A stretch of 64,000 nucleotides of DNA from Geobacillus zalihae NBRC 101842 (GCF_001544135.1 NZ_BCPV01000012.1:1-64000); one strand, 5' to 3'. Counted from the stretch's first letter, positions 51,919 through 60,860 are shown. A program made the numbers and translations. The notes: generated by a model from the letters alone, not told the origin.

Positions 51919-52155
51919 ATGCAATTTAAAGCTTTAACATTTTTCGTCTTTGCCGGTCATTGCATCCGACTGTCGAGTGACCGAACAACGCCGCTTCCAG
52001 ACCCATGAATGGGTCTGTGAAGCGAGTCGTTGTTCGGTCTTCCGTCACGCTAAGGCGTGACGGAGGCAAGCCACACGCTTGCCTTCGACAGTCAAAAATG
52101 GGCAAACCACTTTTCTGTCAAGGATATGTTAAACTTCTTTGTTGCATCTATATAC
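51911..52155. mobile_element. MITE-like element with strong RNA-like folding
   Basis: This ~245-base element has perfect 13-bp terminal inverted repeats TATATAGATGCAA (51912-51924) and TTGCATCTATATA (52142-52154), extended by TTTAACAT/ATGTTAAA at equal distance. Inside, GACTGTCGA pairs with TCGACAGTC and encloses three hairpins: GACCGAACAACG/CGTTGTTCGGTC (with an AGACCCAT/ATGGGTCT tip), CGTCACGC/GCGTGACG and GGCAAGC/GCTTGCC. There is no ORF. It supplies the pepF stop codon. Confidence 0.7.
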
Positions 52156-52162
52156 ATGAAAG

Positions 52163-52190
52163 AGGTGTCCCGCGCCGTTCGGGACACCTT
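52163..52190. terminator. Hairpin after the MITE
   Basis: GAGGTGTCCC and GGGACACCT pair around a 9-base loop, followed by TTTGTTATT on the plus strand. It probably ends pepF transcription. Confidence 0.65.
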
Positions 52191-52208
52191 TGTTATTGCG
52201 GCGGAAAA

Positions 52209-52268
52209 AAGAATATCGCTTTGCGCTGCAACGCGCCGAGCTTCAATCGGACGCCAGCGCGCAAAGCG
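52209..52268 (-). terminator. Terminator after pncB
   Basis: On the minus strand CGCTTTGCGCGCTG and CAGCGCAAAGCG pair around a 26-base loop that can fold further, followed by ATATTCTTTTTT. Confidence 0.6.
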
Positions 52269-52299
52269 GAACCGTTCGCTTGCCCCGCAGCCAAGACGG

Positions 52300-53769
52300 T
52301 TATTCACTTAAAGATGCGCCGGCAATTTTTTCTTTCACCTTACGGATGTTTTCCATCTTATTGTCCCAACACGCTTGACTCAAATCGACGGGATATTGCT
52401 CGGGATTGAGCGTCCGTTTGTACTCCTCCCAAAACAAGCGCAAGCTTTCTTTTGCGTACGCTTGAATGTCCGGAAGCGGCGGCGACGTATACACCAGCCG
52501 GCCGTTGTCGAAGATCGTCACATGCAAATCACGCGCTTCGAAATTGGTGACGAATTTGCTGATGAACGTGTACACCGGATGGAACATTTTCAGCCGCTCT
52601 TCTTGCTGCGGGTTTTCGCTCTCTAAGGCGATGTAGTCGCCTTCCGCTTTATGGTTGATTTTGTTGACGATGCGGTACACCCGCTTCAGCCCCGGCGTCG
52701 TCACTTTTTCCGGATTGCCGCTGATTTTGATCGTATCGACCATCTCACCGCGTTCGTTTTCGATCGCCACCATTTTGTACACGGCGCCGAGCGCCGGCTG
52801 ATCGTACGCCGTAATGAGTTTGGTGCCGATCCCCCACACATCGATTTTCGCCCCTTGCGACTTCAAGTTTAAAATCGTATCTTCGTCCAAATCGTTTGAG
52901 GCGAAAATTTTCGCGTTCGGAAATCCGGCTTCATCGAGCATTTTCCGCGCTTCTTTCGACAAATAGGCCAAATCGCCGCTGTCGATGCGGATGCCGATAA
53001 AGTTGATTTGGTCGCCCAGCTCCTTCGCGACGCGAATGGCGTTTGGCACCCCCGACTTCAACGTATCGTACGTATCGACAAGAAAGACACAGTCTTTATG
53101 GCGGCGTGCATACTTCAAAAAGGCCGTGTATTCATCCTGATACGCTTGAATCATTGAATGGGCGTGCGTTCCGGCGACCGGAATGCCAAACAGCTTCCCG
53201 GCACGCACGTTTGATGTCGCCTCAATCCCGCCGATATACGCTGCGCGCGCGCCCCAAAGCGCCGCATCCATCTCCTGCGCCCGCCGGCTGCCGAACTCCA
53301 AGGCCGGCTCATCCCCGAGAATATGCTTAATGCGCGACGCTTTCGTGGCGATGAGCGTCTGGAAATTGATAATGTTTAAAATAGCCGTTTCGATGAGCTG
53401 CGCCTCGGCGAGCGGCGCCTCGATGCGCATAATCGGTTCATTGGCAAACACCACTTCCCCTTCGCGCATCGAACGGACCGTGCCGGTGAAGCGAAGCGTC
53501 CGCAAATAGTCTAAAAAGTCATCACGGTAGCCAAGTTCTTGGCGCAAATAGTCGATGTCGCTGTCAGAAAATCGGAACTGCTGCAAAAACTGAATGACGC
53601 GCTCCAACCCAGCGAACACCGCATAGCCGTTGCCAAACGGCAGCTTGCGGAAAAACACTTCAAACACAGCGCGGCGCTCATGCATACGATCTTCCCAATA
53701 CGTCTCGACCATATTGATTTGATATAAGTCCGTATGAAGCATCAAGCTGTCATCAGCATATGTCTTCAT
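52300..53769 (-). CDS. pncB: Nicotinate phosphoribosyltransferase
   Basis: This 489-residue enzyme makes nicotinate mononucleotide from nicotinate and PRPP in NAD salvage. HTDLYQINMVETYWE starts the N-terminal domain; FGSRRAQEMDAALWGARAAYIGG and VAGTHAHSMIQAY form the active site, and IRIDSGDLAYLSKEARKML binds phosphate. GAGGTAGCAATTC precedes the ATG. It lies 80 bases downstream of pncA. Confidence 0.96.
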   Translation of the reverse strand: MKTYADDSLMLHTDLYQINMVETYWEDRMHERRAVFEVFFRKLPFGNGYAVFAGLERVIQFLQQFRFSDSDIDYLRQELGYRDDFLDYLRTLRFTGTVRSMREGEVVFANEPIMRIEAPLAEAQLIETAILNIINFQTLIATKASRIKHILGDEPALEFGSRRAQEMDAALWGARAAYIGGIEATSNVRAGKLFGIPVAGTHAHSMIQAYQDEYTAFLKYARRHKDCVFLVDTYDTLKSGVPNAIRVAKELGDQINFIGIRIDSGDLAYLSKEARKMLDEAGFPNAKIFASNDLDEDTILNLKSQGAKIDVWGIGTKLITAYDQPALGAVYKMVAIENERGEMVDTIKISGNPEKVTTPGLKRVYRIVNKINHKAEGDYIALESENPQQEERLKMFHPVYTFISKFVTNFEARDLHVTIFDNGRLVYTSPPLPDIQAYAKESLRLFWEEYKRTLNPEQYPVDLSQACWDNKMENIRKVKEKIAGASLSE

Positions 53770-53849
53770 GAATTGCTACCTCCAACACACGAATGACGGC
53801 GCCGCCGAATAAAACAATGTTCATCGTCTATTCTATCACGTTTTCTCCA

Positions 53850-54401
53850 TTATTCCACTATTTCCGCGCCTAGCGTATGGCGAAAATGGCGGAGCGCCCA
53901 TTCGTGTCCCGCCGCGTCGAAGCTCGCCACCGCCCGCCGGTGGACGACGATGCGAAATCCTTTGTTGTACGCATCGACCGCCGTATGAAGAACGCAAATA
54001 TCGGTGCAGCAGCCGACCAAATGCACTTCCGTGATGCCTCTTTCGCGCAATTTCAGCTCCAAATCCGTTCCGGCGAACGCGCTGTAGCGCGTTTTGTCCA
54101 TCCAATACACATTGTTTTTATGCTTGTTCCCCTGATACACCGCCTCGAGCTCCCCGTACAGCTTTCGCCCCTCCGTCCCTTCAATGTTATGCGACGGAAA
54201 CAACTTCGTTTCCGGATGATAGTCGTCTCCCGCCACATGCTTGTCAATGGCAAAGACGACAAAATCACCGTTGTCAATAAACTGTTTCGTCACCCGCACG
54301 AGCTCTTTTTCAATCGCCTGCCCCGGTTTCCCGCATGTAAGCGCGCCATGATCGGCGATGAAATCGACGGTGTAGTCGATGTTAATAAGCGCTTTGTTCA
54401 T
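53850..54401 (-). CDS. pncA: Nicotinamidase
   Basis: This 183-residue isochorismatase-fold hydrolase has the catalytic Asp in ALINIDYTVDF, the metal motif DKHVAGDDYHPETKLFPSHN, the Lys in MDKTRYSAFAGTDLE, and the nucleophile Cys in LVGCCTDICVLHTA. It converts nicotinamide to nicotinate, which pncB then uses, so the two form an NAD-salvage operon. AAAAGGAG lies ten bases before the ATG. Confidence 0.94.
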   Translation of the reverse strand: MNKALINIDYTVDFIADHGALTCGKPGQAIEKELVRVTKQFIDNGDFVVFAIDKHVAGDDYHPETKLFPSHNIEGTEGRKLYGELEAVYQGNKHKNNVYWMDKTRYSAFAGTDLELKLRERGITEVHLVGCCTDICVLHTAVDAYNKGFRIVVHRRAVASFDAAGHEWALRHFRHTLGAEIVE

Positions 54402-54520
54402 TCCCGTTCACTCCTTTTCCTCTTCCTGCATGGTCGGGTTGCTGTTTTTTCATCCCGCCTACATCTTGTTGGGCTTTTCTACCATTATACCATAGCAATA
54501 TGGACAGCAGACAAGACAAC

Positions 54521-54557
54521 AAATCCCCTGCCTGCTTTGAAGCAGACAGGGGATTGT
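54521..54557 (-). terminator. Intrinsic terminator after yidC
   Basis: AATCCCCTGTCTGCTT and AAGCAGGCAGGGGATT form a 16-bp stem with one mismatch-type wobble, followed on the minus strand by TGTTGTC. Confidence 0.8.
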
Positions 54558-54567
54558 CGAAGTCGTT

Positions 54568-55317
54568 TTAGCTGTTTTCCGCCGCTTTGGCCGCTTTCAT
54601 TTGAGCACGCAAAATGAGCGACTGGATGATCGAGAAGCAGCCGCCGACGACCCAATAGAGCGACAGCGCCGATGGAACGGAGCTGGCGCCGATAAAAATC
54701 ATAACCGGCATGATGTACGACATCATCGCCATTTGCGGCATTTGTTCTTCAGCCATCGACGGCGACAGGCGGAGCGAGATGAACGTCGTCAACGCCGCTA
54801 AAACGGGCAAAATGAAATACGGATCGCGATGGCCGAGCTCGACCCATAAGAACGAATGCGTTTTAATTTCTTGCGTCCGCGAAATCGCGTAATACAGCGC
54901 CATAAAAATCGGCATTTGAATGAGCACCGGCAGGCAGCCGCTCGCCGGGTTGACGCCGTGCTTTTGATACAGCTGCATCATTTCTTGCTGGAGCTTGCGC
55001 TGCGTTTCCGGGTCTTTGCTTTTATATTTTTCTTGTAGCTTCATAAGCTCCGGGCGCAGTTTTTGCATGGCGATCGATGCGCGGAACTGCTTCAAAATGA
55101 GCGGCAGCAAGCAAAAGCGGACGATGAGCGTCAGCACGATAATGGCGATGCCGTAATTGTCGCCAAACCAGTGCCCAAGCGTCAAAAGAAGCTTCGACAT
55201 TGGATAGACAAAATAATGGTTCCAAATGCCTTGGCTATGTTCGTCGATCGGTTCGTTGCGGTTGCAGCCGGCAAGAAGCAAAACGGCGCCAAGCAGCACC
55301 AATACCCATTTTTTCAT
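54568..55317 (-). CDS. yidC: Membrane protein insertase YidC (lipoprotein form)
   Basis: This 249-residue Oxa1/YidC insertase has a lipoprotein signal (VLVLLGAVLLLAGC) and five core membrane segments. YGIAIIVLTLIVRFCLLPLILKQ includes the conserved groove arginine, with NPASGCLPVLIQMPIFMALYYAI and ALSLYWVVGGCFSIIQS downstream. It inserts proteins alone or with SecYEG. Start 55317 follows AAGGAGGG, but that site is buried in a stem formed with the end of the upstream 89-codon ORF, suggesting regulated translation as for B. subtilis YidC2. Confidence 0.96.
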   Translation of the reverse strand: MKKWVLVLLGAVLLLAGCNRNEPIDEHSQGIWNHYFVYPMSKLLLTLGHWFGDNYGIAIIVLTLIVRFCLLPLILKQFRASIAMQKLRPELMKLQEKYKSKDPETQRKLQQEMMQLYQKHGVNPASGCLPVLIQMPIFMALYYAISRTQEIKTHSFLWVELGHRDPYFILPVLAALTTFISLRLSPSMAEEQMPQMAMMSYIMPVMIFIGASSVPSALSLYWVVGGCFSIIQSLILRAQMKAAKAAENS

Positions 55318-55382
55318 GAAAAGCCCTCCTTCAATATCATGTTGCAAAATCATGCCGTTTCAACATAAAGGAAAGGGCCTTC
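55318..55382 (-). promoter_or_regulatory. Stem-loop sequestering the yidC ribosome binding site
   Basis: On the minus strand GCCCTTTCCTT...ATGTTG (55379-55361, the last codons of the upstream ORF) pairs with CAACAT (55344-55339) and AAGGAGGGC (55331-55323). The hairpin loop is 16 bases; a TT bulge interrupts the left arm and a GATATTG bulge the right arm. The yidC Shine-Dalgarno AAGGAGGG is fully paired. A ribosome held at the end of the upstream ORF would melt it. Confidence 0.65.
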
Positions 55383-55629
55383 CATCCTCATCCGTTCGGC
55401 TTGTCCGTTCCCGAACGGGAATTTTCCGCCGCTGCGGCAAAAACAGCGGGCGCCATGGAAGCGCCGCCCGTTCGGCGCCTCCCTCTGCTTCATGCTCGCG
55501 AACCGCGGCCAACGCCGGTTCATAAAACAGCGAACCTGCCATCCGGCGCGCGCTCGTATGTCCTTTCATGATGATCCATAGCGCGCCGACAAGCGACATA
55601 TACACAAGCAAATCAATAGGCGCTTCCAT
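55360..55629 (-). CDS. Small membrane-anchored ORF upstream of yidC; candidate regulatory nascent peptide
   Basis: This 89-residue ORF starts at ATG 55629 with an excellent GGGAGGTG six bases upstream. An N-terminal hydrophobic stretch (IDLLVYMSLVGALWIIM, residues about 5-21) is followed by a basic, Arg-rich tail (LPQRRKIPVRERTSRTDED) that ends GRPFPLC. The stop is 42 bases before yidC, and the last seven codons form one arm of the stem hiding the yidC ribosome site. It resembles MifM in plan but not obviously in sequence. An arrest function is inferred. Confidence 0.7.
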   Translation of the reverse strand: MEAPIDLLVYMSLVGALWIIMKGHTSARRMAGSLFYEPALAAVREHEAEGGAERAALPWRPLFLPQRRKIPVRERTSRTDEDGRPFPLC

Positions 55630-55710
55630 GCGTCCACCTCCCTTTCGCCTGTCGATTGTTCTCTTTCCATACAATAGCAAACTTTCAACCGAAAGAAAAG
55701 CAACAATTGA

Positions 55711-58700
55711 TCACATCCGCTCCAAGCGGTGAAATGCCGGCTCGTCGGCTGCCAAGACGGCCAGCTCCCCGCTTTCATCGGCCGCCAGCGCCGCCCGAAG
55801 CTCTTCTTTCGCCTCATCGAAGCGTCCAAGCAGCGCGAGATAGCGGGCTCGTTCGTAGCGAAGCCGGGCATCGTTGGCCATATGGACGCACCGCTCGATG
55901 GCCGCGAGCGCCTGATCGATGCGCCCCGCTTCTTCATAAACAGCCGCAAGCTGCATATGGAACTCTTCATCCTCAGGATACCAATCAGCATAGCGCTCCC
56001 AAAGCGCCGCCGCTTCTTGATAGCGGCCCGTTTCCATATAATGCTCGCCAAGCAACATGAGCGCCTCACGGGCGAGCGGTTCTTCCGCCACAATCTCCTC
56101 GAGCTGCCGCTCGGCTTTCTCGCGCTGTCCTTCTTGAAGCCAAACGACCGCCTGCAACACGCACAGGTCGACATCATCCGGGTCATCAGCCAGCAGCCGC
56201 TCCAGCCAGCGCTTCGCTTCCTCGCGTTTTCTTTCCTCATCGGCGGCCAATAAATATTCCACAAATTCTCGCGCCAAAGACGGATCCCAAACGCGGGCGA
56301 GCGCTTTGCGCCACGTTTTCACGGCATCGCTGTCCAATTCGAGCGCGGCATATAAGCGGGCGAGCCGCCTGTAGGCTTCCGCATCGCTACGGTTGAGGCG
56401 AATCGCTTCGTCGTAGAAATCGGTCACAATCGAAAACAAGACAACGGTGCCGACCCATTCTTTCGCTTTTGTCCACCATCGCACCGGTTCGTCATGCTCC
56501 CCCTGCTCCTCGCCAAAATACGGGAGAAGAGCCGAGGCGGTGTTCCGATACATGACGCTTTTCGCCTTGCGGCTTGCCTTCAGCCGCTCGAGTCGATGGC
56601 GCAGCTTCCCTAAGCCGCGCATCGTTTTCGGAAAGAGAGCCACATACAACGGGTACAACGATTCATCGTCCGGATGGCGCACCATCAACTGTTCGAGCAG
56701 TTTCGCCGCCTCTTTTTGGCTTCCTTCCGCGATCAGCACCATCGCCCAATGGCGGAGCACTTCAGGATGGTCCGGGTCAAGAGCAAGCGCCTTCTCGACG
56801 GCCGCCTTTTCTTGATCGCGCCGTCCGAGCGCTCCATAAACATATCCAAGGCTGTCGTAATACCACGCCTCCCCTGCATGCGGACGGGCATCAGCCAGCG
56901 CGCGGAGAAGCGCGGAAGGCTCCGCGATCGCGGCAAGCTGCTCCATATCGATGCGCTTCGGGGCCAAGCGCACCGCCTGAAGCAAATGCGCGTGCTGCCG
57001 CTCTTCGTTTTCTTCCGCCTCATAGAGTGAAGCTAAGCGAAAATGGCAAAGGACAAACGATGGATCGGCTTTGAGACAAGCCTCATACTGTTGTTTCGCC
57101 TCTTCGTGGCGTCCAAGCGAGGCGCACAGCTCTGCGAGCCGGAAGAGGGAAAGCGCATGGCCCATGGCGGCAGCTTCTCGGTAAAACGCCATGGCCTTCG
57201 ACAGCCGGCCTCGCCGCTCATAAAGGACGCCGAGAGCGGAATGGGCCGAAGCGAGTGTCGGGCGAGCCGAGACAAGCTGCTCTAAAAACGCCCGGCCGCG
57301 TTCGAAAAGAGTCGGCGTTGTCAACAGCTCAAGATAAAACTCATACGCTTCTTCGGCATCAAACTCAGCAAGGCGCAGCCCTTCCTCCAACCACGACAGC
57401 GCCGTCTCGCGTCCTTCCCCCTCATCAGCGAAACCGTGGGCGATGAGCCATTTGCCTGCATTGAGCCAATATTCGCTGTTGGCGGCAAAACGGGCGCGCT
57501 GCTCGATCACATATCGACGCGCCTCATCCATATCCCCGCGCTCCGCAAGGGCGGCCGCCAAGCCAAGATGGGCGAACACGTCATCGCGGTCATGACGGAT
57601 CGCCTCTTCGTAGCACGAAACCGCTTGTTCCGCCTCTCCTTCCTCCATATAGAGATCGCCAAGGCGGACGTAAAGCGGCGCCAAACGCCAAGCAACAGCC
57701 AGCCCCTCTTCCAGCACCGCTTTCGCTTTTTCCCGATCGCCGTCGTCATCATACAAGTCAGCCAACATCAAATACGGGTGCGGTTCCTGCGGGTCGAGCG
57801 CTTTCGCGACGCAAAAGCCGCGTTCCGCCTTGCGCCGGCGGCCAAGCTCCATGTCGCAGCGGGCCCGCTCATACCAAAGCTGGGCATCCCGCCGCTCGCG
57901 GCGCACAAGACGGTCAAACCATTCGCGCGCTTCGGCGAACCGCTTCGCGTGGAACAACAGCACACCGTGGTTCGTTTCGATAAACAAATCGCCCGGATAC
58001 AGGCTGACCGCCACGCGCGAAGAGATGAGCCCTTTTTCGATATGACCGGCGTACGCCGAGGCGAGCCCGAAATAGCTCCACACTTCCGGCTGATCTGGGT
58101 CCAACTGGAGCGAGGTGCGAAAATAGCGGGCCGCCTCTTCGTAACGGCTGGCAAAAAAGGCAATGCGGCCGCGCAAATAATGGTAGAGCGGGCTTTGCGC
58201 CTTTCCTTTCACCCGTTTGAGAACGTCTTCGGCCTTCTCCATTTCTTGCGTGTAGACGTACGCTTTTGCCGCCATCAGCAGCAAGTCGTTATGTTCCGGA
58301 TACTCGTTCAAGACTCGTTCCGTATACTCCAATACAAGCGGCTTCGCCTCGTCGCTGCCGAAATGCTTCATGACATACAGCCATGTGTACGGGATGTGCT
58401 CATGCTTGCGCAAAAAGGCGACAAACACGGCGAAATGCGCCTGCTCGTCCTCATCCATCTTTTCGGCCAACGCATGCAATTCGCGGAAATAGCGGTCTTC
58501 CTCTTCGGGGAGCTCGGCGGCGAGCGCCGCTTTTTCCCGGGGAAGCGCCACAATCGACAAATAATGCGTCCCTGCATACCATTTGGCAAGCTCGTCCTCG
58601 GAAACGACAAACGGATCAAATAGATTCGGGTCTTGCACGTACAACGCCCCAAGCCGCTCGTCATAGCCAAACAACACCTGCACGTGCGATGACTGTTCAT

Positions 58701-59868
58701 AATCGACGCTTAACAGCACCGGAACGCCCTCATCAATCAGCCGCTTCCAACGAAGCGGCGAGCCGACGAAAAAGCGGCAAACAAAGCCAAGCTCTTCCAA
58801 ATAATGAACCGTCGTCGACAACTTTGAGCCGCGCACATCAAAAATATGCCGAGCCACCTCATCTTGCGTCCGCGGAGCGCCAAGCAAACGAAGCATCATT
58901 TCCAGGCTCGCCGGCACGCAATAGTTATGCTTTTGCACGACCGGCACAAGCGGCAGCGCAACCGCCCGCTCCCCTTGCCGCCCAAGCGCGCGGGCGTACG
59001 GCGTTTTTTCAAGCTGCGGCTCCGCTTTCACAAGCGATTCAAGCTTCTCCCATTCGTCAAGCTGGTAATACAGTTCGGCGCGCAAATGGGCGAAATAACG
59101 GCGATGCATATGAAGCGGATTCAGGCGGTCAAGTTCCTCCATCGCCGCGAGCGCCTCGCGGTAGGCACGCACATCGCGCAAGCGGCGCACGCGCTCAGCG
59201 TAAAACGCCAGCACTTGCGGAAAACGTTGCCCTCCTTCCTCCAGAACGGCAAGCGCCTCGCGGTGGCGGCCATCGAGCGCATACAAATCGGCAAGAAGCA
59301 AATAGCACATATCGCCGCGCTCCGAGTCGTCGAGACCGGCGCGAATCGCCTGTTCCGCGTTTTTCCGGTCGCCGGTTTCGATATAAAAATAGCCCCATTT
59401 GTCATGCATCGGCACCGTCTCATAGCGGGCAACCACATCCATCCATTCCCGCGCCTCCTCGATCCGCTGCATATCCAATAAAGCGCGCACCAACGCAAAC
59501 GCCGCCCGGGCGATCGCTTCCCTCGGCTCCTCCACCCGGCCTTCGAGCGCTTCTGTAAGACGCGGGGTGAGCGCCTCTTCCACATCGAGCGGCCGGCGGT
59601 TCTCGAGCCACTCATCGCACACCCAAGCGAGCGTCTGCAGCGTGTTGAACTTCCGATGGGCGTACCGGGCGACAAGCCCGCTATGCCGGTACATGAGCGC
59701 GTAATCGAACAGGCGGATGAGCGTCCGAAACGGTTCGATCTCGTCCCACGAAGCCATGAGCGGCCGCCACTCGAATAATCCTACGTTTTCCAAATACGGT
59801 TTTACTTTGTTTAGAGCCTCTATTATTCTCTTTTCTTGAATAAGCAACGAAATTTGTTCCATCATCAT
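55711..59868 (-). CDS. Giant TPR protein with embedded C39-like peptidase domain
   Basis: The 1385-residue protein is made mostly of tetratricopeptide repeats (for example AEQAIRAGLDDSERGDMCYLLLADLY and AVSCYEEAIRHDRDDVFAHLGLAAAL), in an N-terminal block (about 30-310) and a long C-terminal block (about 480-1380). Between them, residues about 315-445 form a papain-like C39 domain: QKHNYCVPASLEMMLRLLG (Cys), SSHVQVLFGYDE (His) and VQDPNLF (Asp/Asn). There is no signal peptide or membrane segment, so it is probably cytoplasmic. ATG 59868 follows AAAGGAG. Its role is unknown. Confidence 0.88.
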   Translation of the reverse strand: MMMEQISLLIQEKRIIEALNKVKPYLENVGLFEWRPLMASWDEIEPFRTLIRLFDYALMYRHSGLVARYAHRKFNTLQTLAWVCDEWLENRRPLDVEEALTPRLTEALEGRVEEPREAIARAAFALVRALLDMQRIEEAREWMDVVARYETVPMHDKWGYFYIETGDRKNAEQAIRAGLDDSERGDMCYLLLADLYALDGRHREALAVLEEGGQRFPQVLAFYAERVRRLRDVRAYREALAAMEELDRLNPLHMHRRYFAHLRAELYYQLDEWEKLESLVKAEPQLEKTPYARALGRQGERAVALPLVPVVQKHNYCVPASLEMMLRLLGAPRTQDEVARHIFDVRGSKLSTTVHYLEELGFVCRFFVGSPLRWKRLIDEGVPVLLSVDYEQSSHVQVLFGYDERLGALYVQDPNLFDPFVVSEDELAKWYAGTHYLSIVALPREKAALAAELPEEEDRYFRELHALAEKMDEDEQAHFAVFVAFLRKHEHIPYTWLYVMKHFGSDEAKPLVLEYTERVLNEYPEHNDLLLMAAKAYVYTQEMEKAEDVLKRVKGKAQSPLYHYLRGRIAFFASRYEEAARYFRTSLQLDPDQPEVWSYFGLASAYAGHIEKGLISSRVAVSLYPGDLFIETNHGVLLFHAKRFAEAREWFDRLVRRERRDAQLWYERARCDMELGRRRKAERGFCVAKALDPQEPHPYLMLADLYDDDGDREKAKAVLEEGLAVAWRLAPLYVRLGDLYMEEGEAEQAVSCYEEAIRHDRDDVFAHLGLAAALAERGDMDEARRYVIEQRARFAANSEYWLNAGKWLIAHGFADEGEGRETALSWLEEGLRLAEFDAEEAYEFYLELLTTPTLFERGRAFLEQLVSARPTLASAHSALGVLYERRGRLSKAMAFYREAAAMGHALSLFRLAELCASLGRHEEAKQQYEACLKADPSFVLCHFRLASLYEAEENEERQHAHLLQAVRLAPKRIDMEQLAAIAEPSALLRALADARPHAGEAWYYDSLGYVYGALGRRDQEKAAVEKALALDPDHPEVLRHWAMVLIAEGSQKEAAKLLEQLMVRHPDDESLYPLYVALFPKTMRGLGKLRHRLERLKASRKAKSVMYRNTASALLPYFGEEQGEHDEPVRWWTKAKEWVGTVVLFSIVTDFYDEAIRLNRSDAEAYRRLARLYAALELDSDAVKTWRKALARVWDPSLAREFVEYLLAADEERKREEAKRWLERLLADDPDDVDLCVLQAVVWLQEGQREKAERQLEEIVAEEPLAREALMLLGEHYMETGRYQEAAALWERYADWYPEDEEFHMQLAAVYEEAGRIDQALAAIERCVHMANDARLRYERARYLALLGRFDEAKEELRAALAADESGELAVLAADEPAFHRLERM

Positions 59869-59964
59869 GCAACTGAAAGCTCCTTTATCATTTTCACTAT
59901 CATTAGTTTAGAACAAGCCGTCGAAAACAGCCACCTATTTTTTTAGAAAAATAACGACAACAAA

Positions 59965-60000
59965 AATTGCCCTGCCCTGTTTTGACAGGACAAGGCTCAG
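59965..60000 (-). terminator. Terminator after the monoacylglycerol lipase gene
   Basis: On the minus strand GCCTTGTCCTGT and ACAGGGCAGGGC pair with a G-T and small mismatch, followed by AATTTTTGTTG. Confidence 0.7.
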
Positions 60001-60011
60001 AACAGACGCAC

Positions 60012-60764
60012 TCAATCCGCATGCTTAGCGAAAAATTCCAGCGATCGTTCGATAATCGTCGTTTGGTCGTAATCAAGTGTCGCAACATGATAGCTGTTTT
60101 TCAGCCGAACGATCTCTTTGTCTGACGAGTGGACGCCGCGAAAAATGATGTCCGCGTTCTCAGGCGGCACGACATGGTCTTCGTTCGAGACGAAAATTAA
60201 AATCGGGCATGTCACACGTTCCAGTTCGCCTTTCACTTGCTCCATCAGCCTAGCCAGCTGAAGAAGCGAAGCCGTCGGCGTTTTCTCGTACGCCAGCTCT
60301 TTCACATCCGGATTTTTCAAATCCGAACCGATCGAATCCAGATACCTCGGCAGCTCACCCCCGGCCGCCATCCCAGCGCGAATGGCCGGAATGTCAATCG
60401 CCGCATTGATCAAGACGATGCCGCGGATGGACGGGTAACGTTCCGCCATATAAAGCGTCAGCGTCCCACCCATGGACAGACCGGTGACAAAAATGGTTTG
60501 GCATCGTTTTTTCAGCCATTCATATCCTTCTTCGACCGAGGCGATCCAGTCGTGGAACGTCGTCCGCTCCATGTCTTCATAATGCGTTCCGTGCCCTTTT
60601 AAGCGCGGCAGGCAGACCGTGTAGCCGGCTTTCGCATACGCCTCAGCGAGCGGGCGCATGCTGTGGGGCGTGCCGGTGAACCCGTGCACGAGCAGCACCC
60701 CGGCCGGCCCGTTTTCGGCATAAAACGGCTCGGCGCCAGGGAGCACCGGGTATTGTTCGCTCAT
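60012..60764 (-). CDS. Monoacylglycerol lipase
   Basis: This 250-residue alpha/beta hydrolase is very close to the thermostable monoacylglycerol lipase of Bacillus sp. H257, as judged from remembered sequence. LLVHGFTGTPHSM forms the oxyanion hole, TGLSMGGTLTLYMA holds the nucleophile Ser, FVSNEDHVVPP the Asp and NSYHVATLDYD the His. It hydrolyses monoacylglycerols and short esters. The gene lacks a signal peptide. Confidence 0.93.
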   Translation of the reverse strand: MSEQYPVLPGAEPFYAENGPAGVLLVHGFTGTPHSMRPLAEAYAKAGYTVCLPRLKGHGTHYEDMERTTFHDWIASVEEGYEWLKKRCQTIFVTGLSMGGTLTLYMAERYPSIRGIVLINAAIDIPAIRAGMAAGGELPRYLDSIGSDLKNPDVKELAYEKTPTASLLQLARLMEQVKGELERVTCPILIFVSNEDHVVPPENADIIFRGVHSSDKEIVRLKNSYHVATLDYDQTTIIERSLEFFAKHAD

Positions 60765-60860
60765 CTTCCTCTCCCCCTTATCTAGTCAATTCGTTTCTTT
60801 CACCATATTCGCCGCCGCGCCTCTTTTTTCCTTTTTTTTATCTTTTTTTATCGGGCGCCG

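Noticed and set aside
57436-58623. Plus-strand frame of 395 codons inside the TPR gene
   Set aside because: It is antisense to the TPR protein, has no ribosome site and no recognisable domain. Long antisense frames are common opposite GC-rich genes; the same applies to 58383-59558 and 4171-5274.
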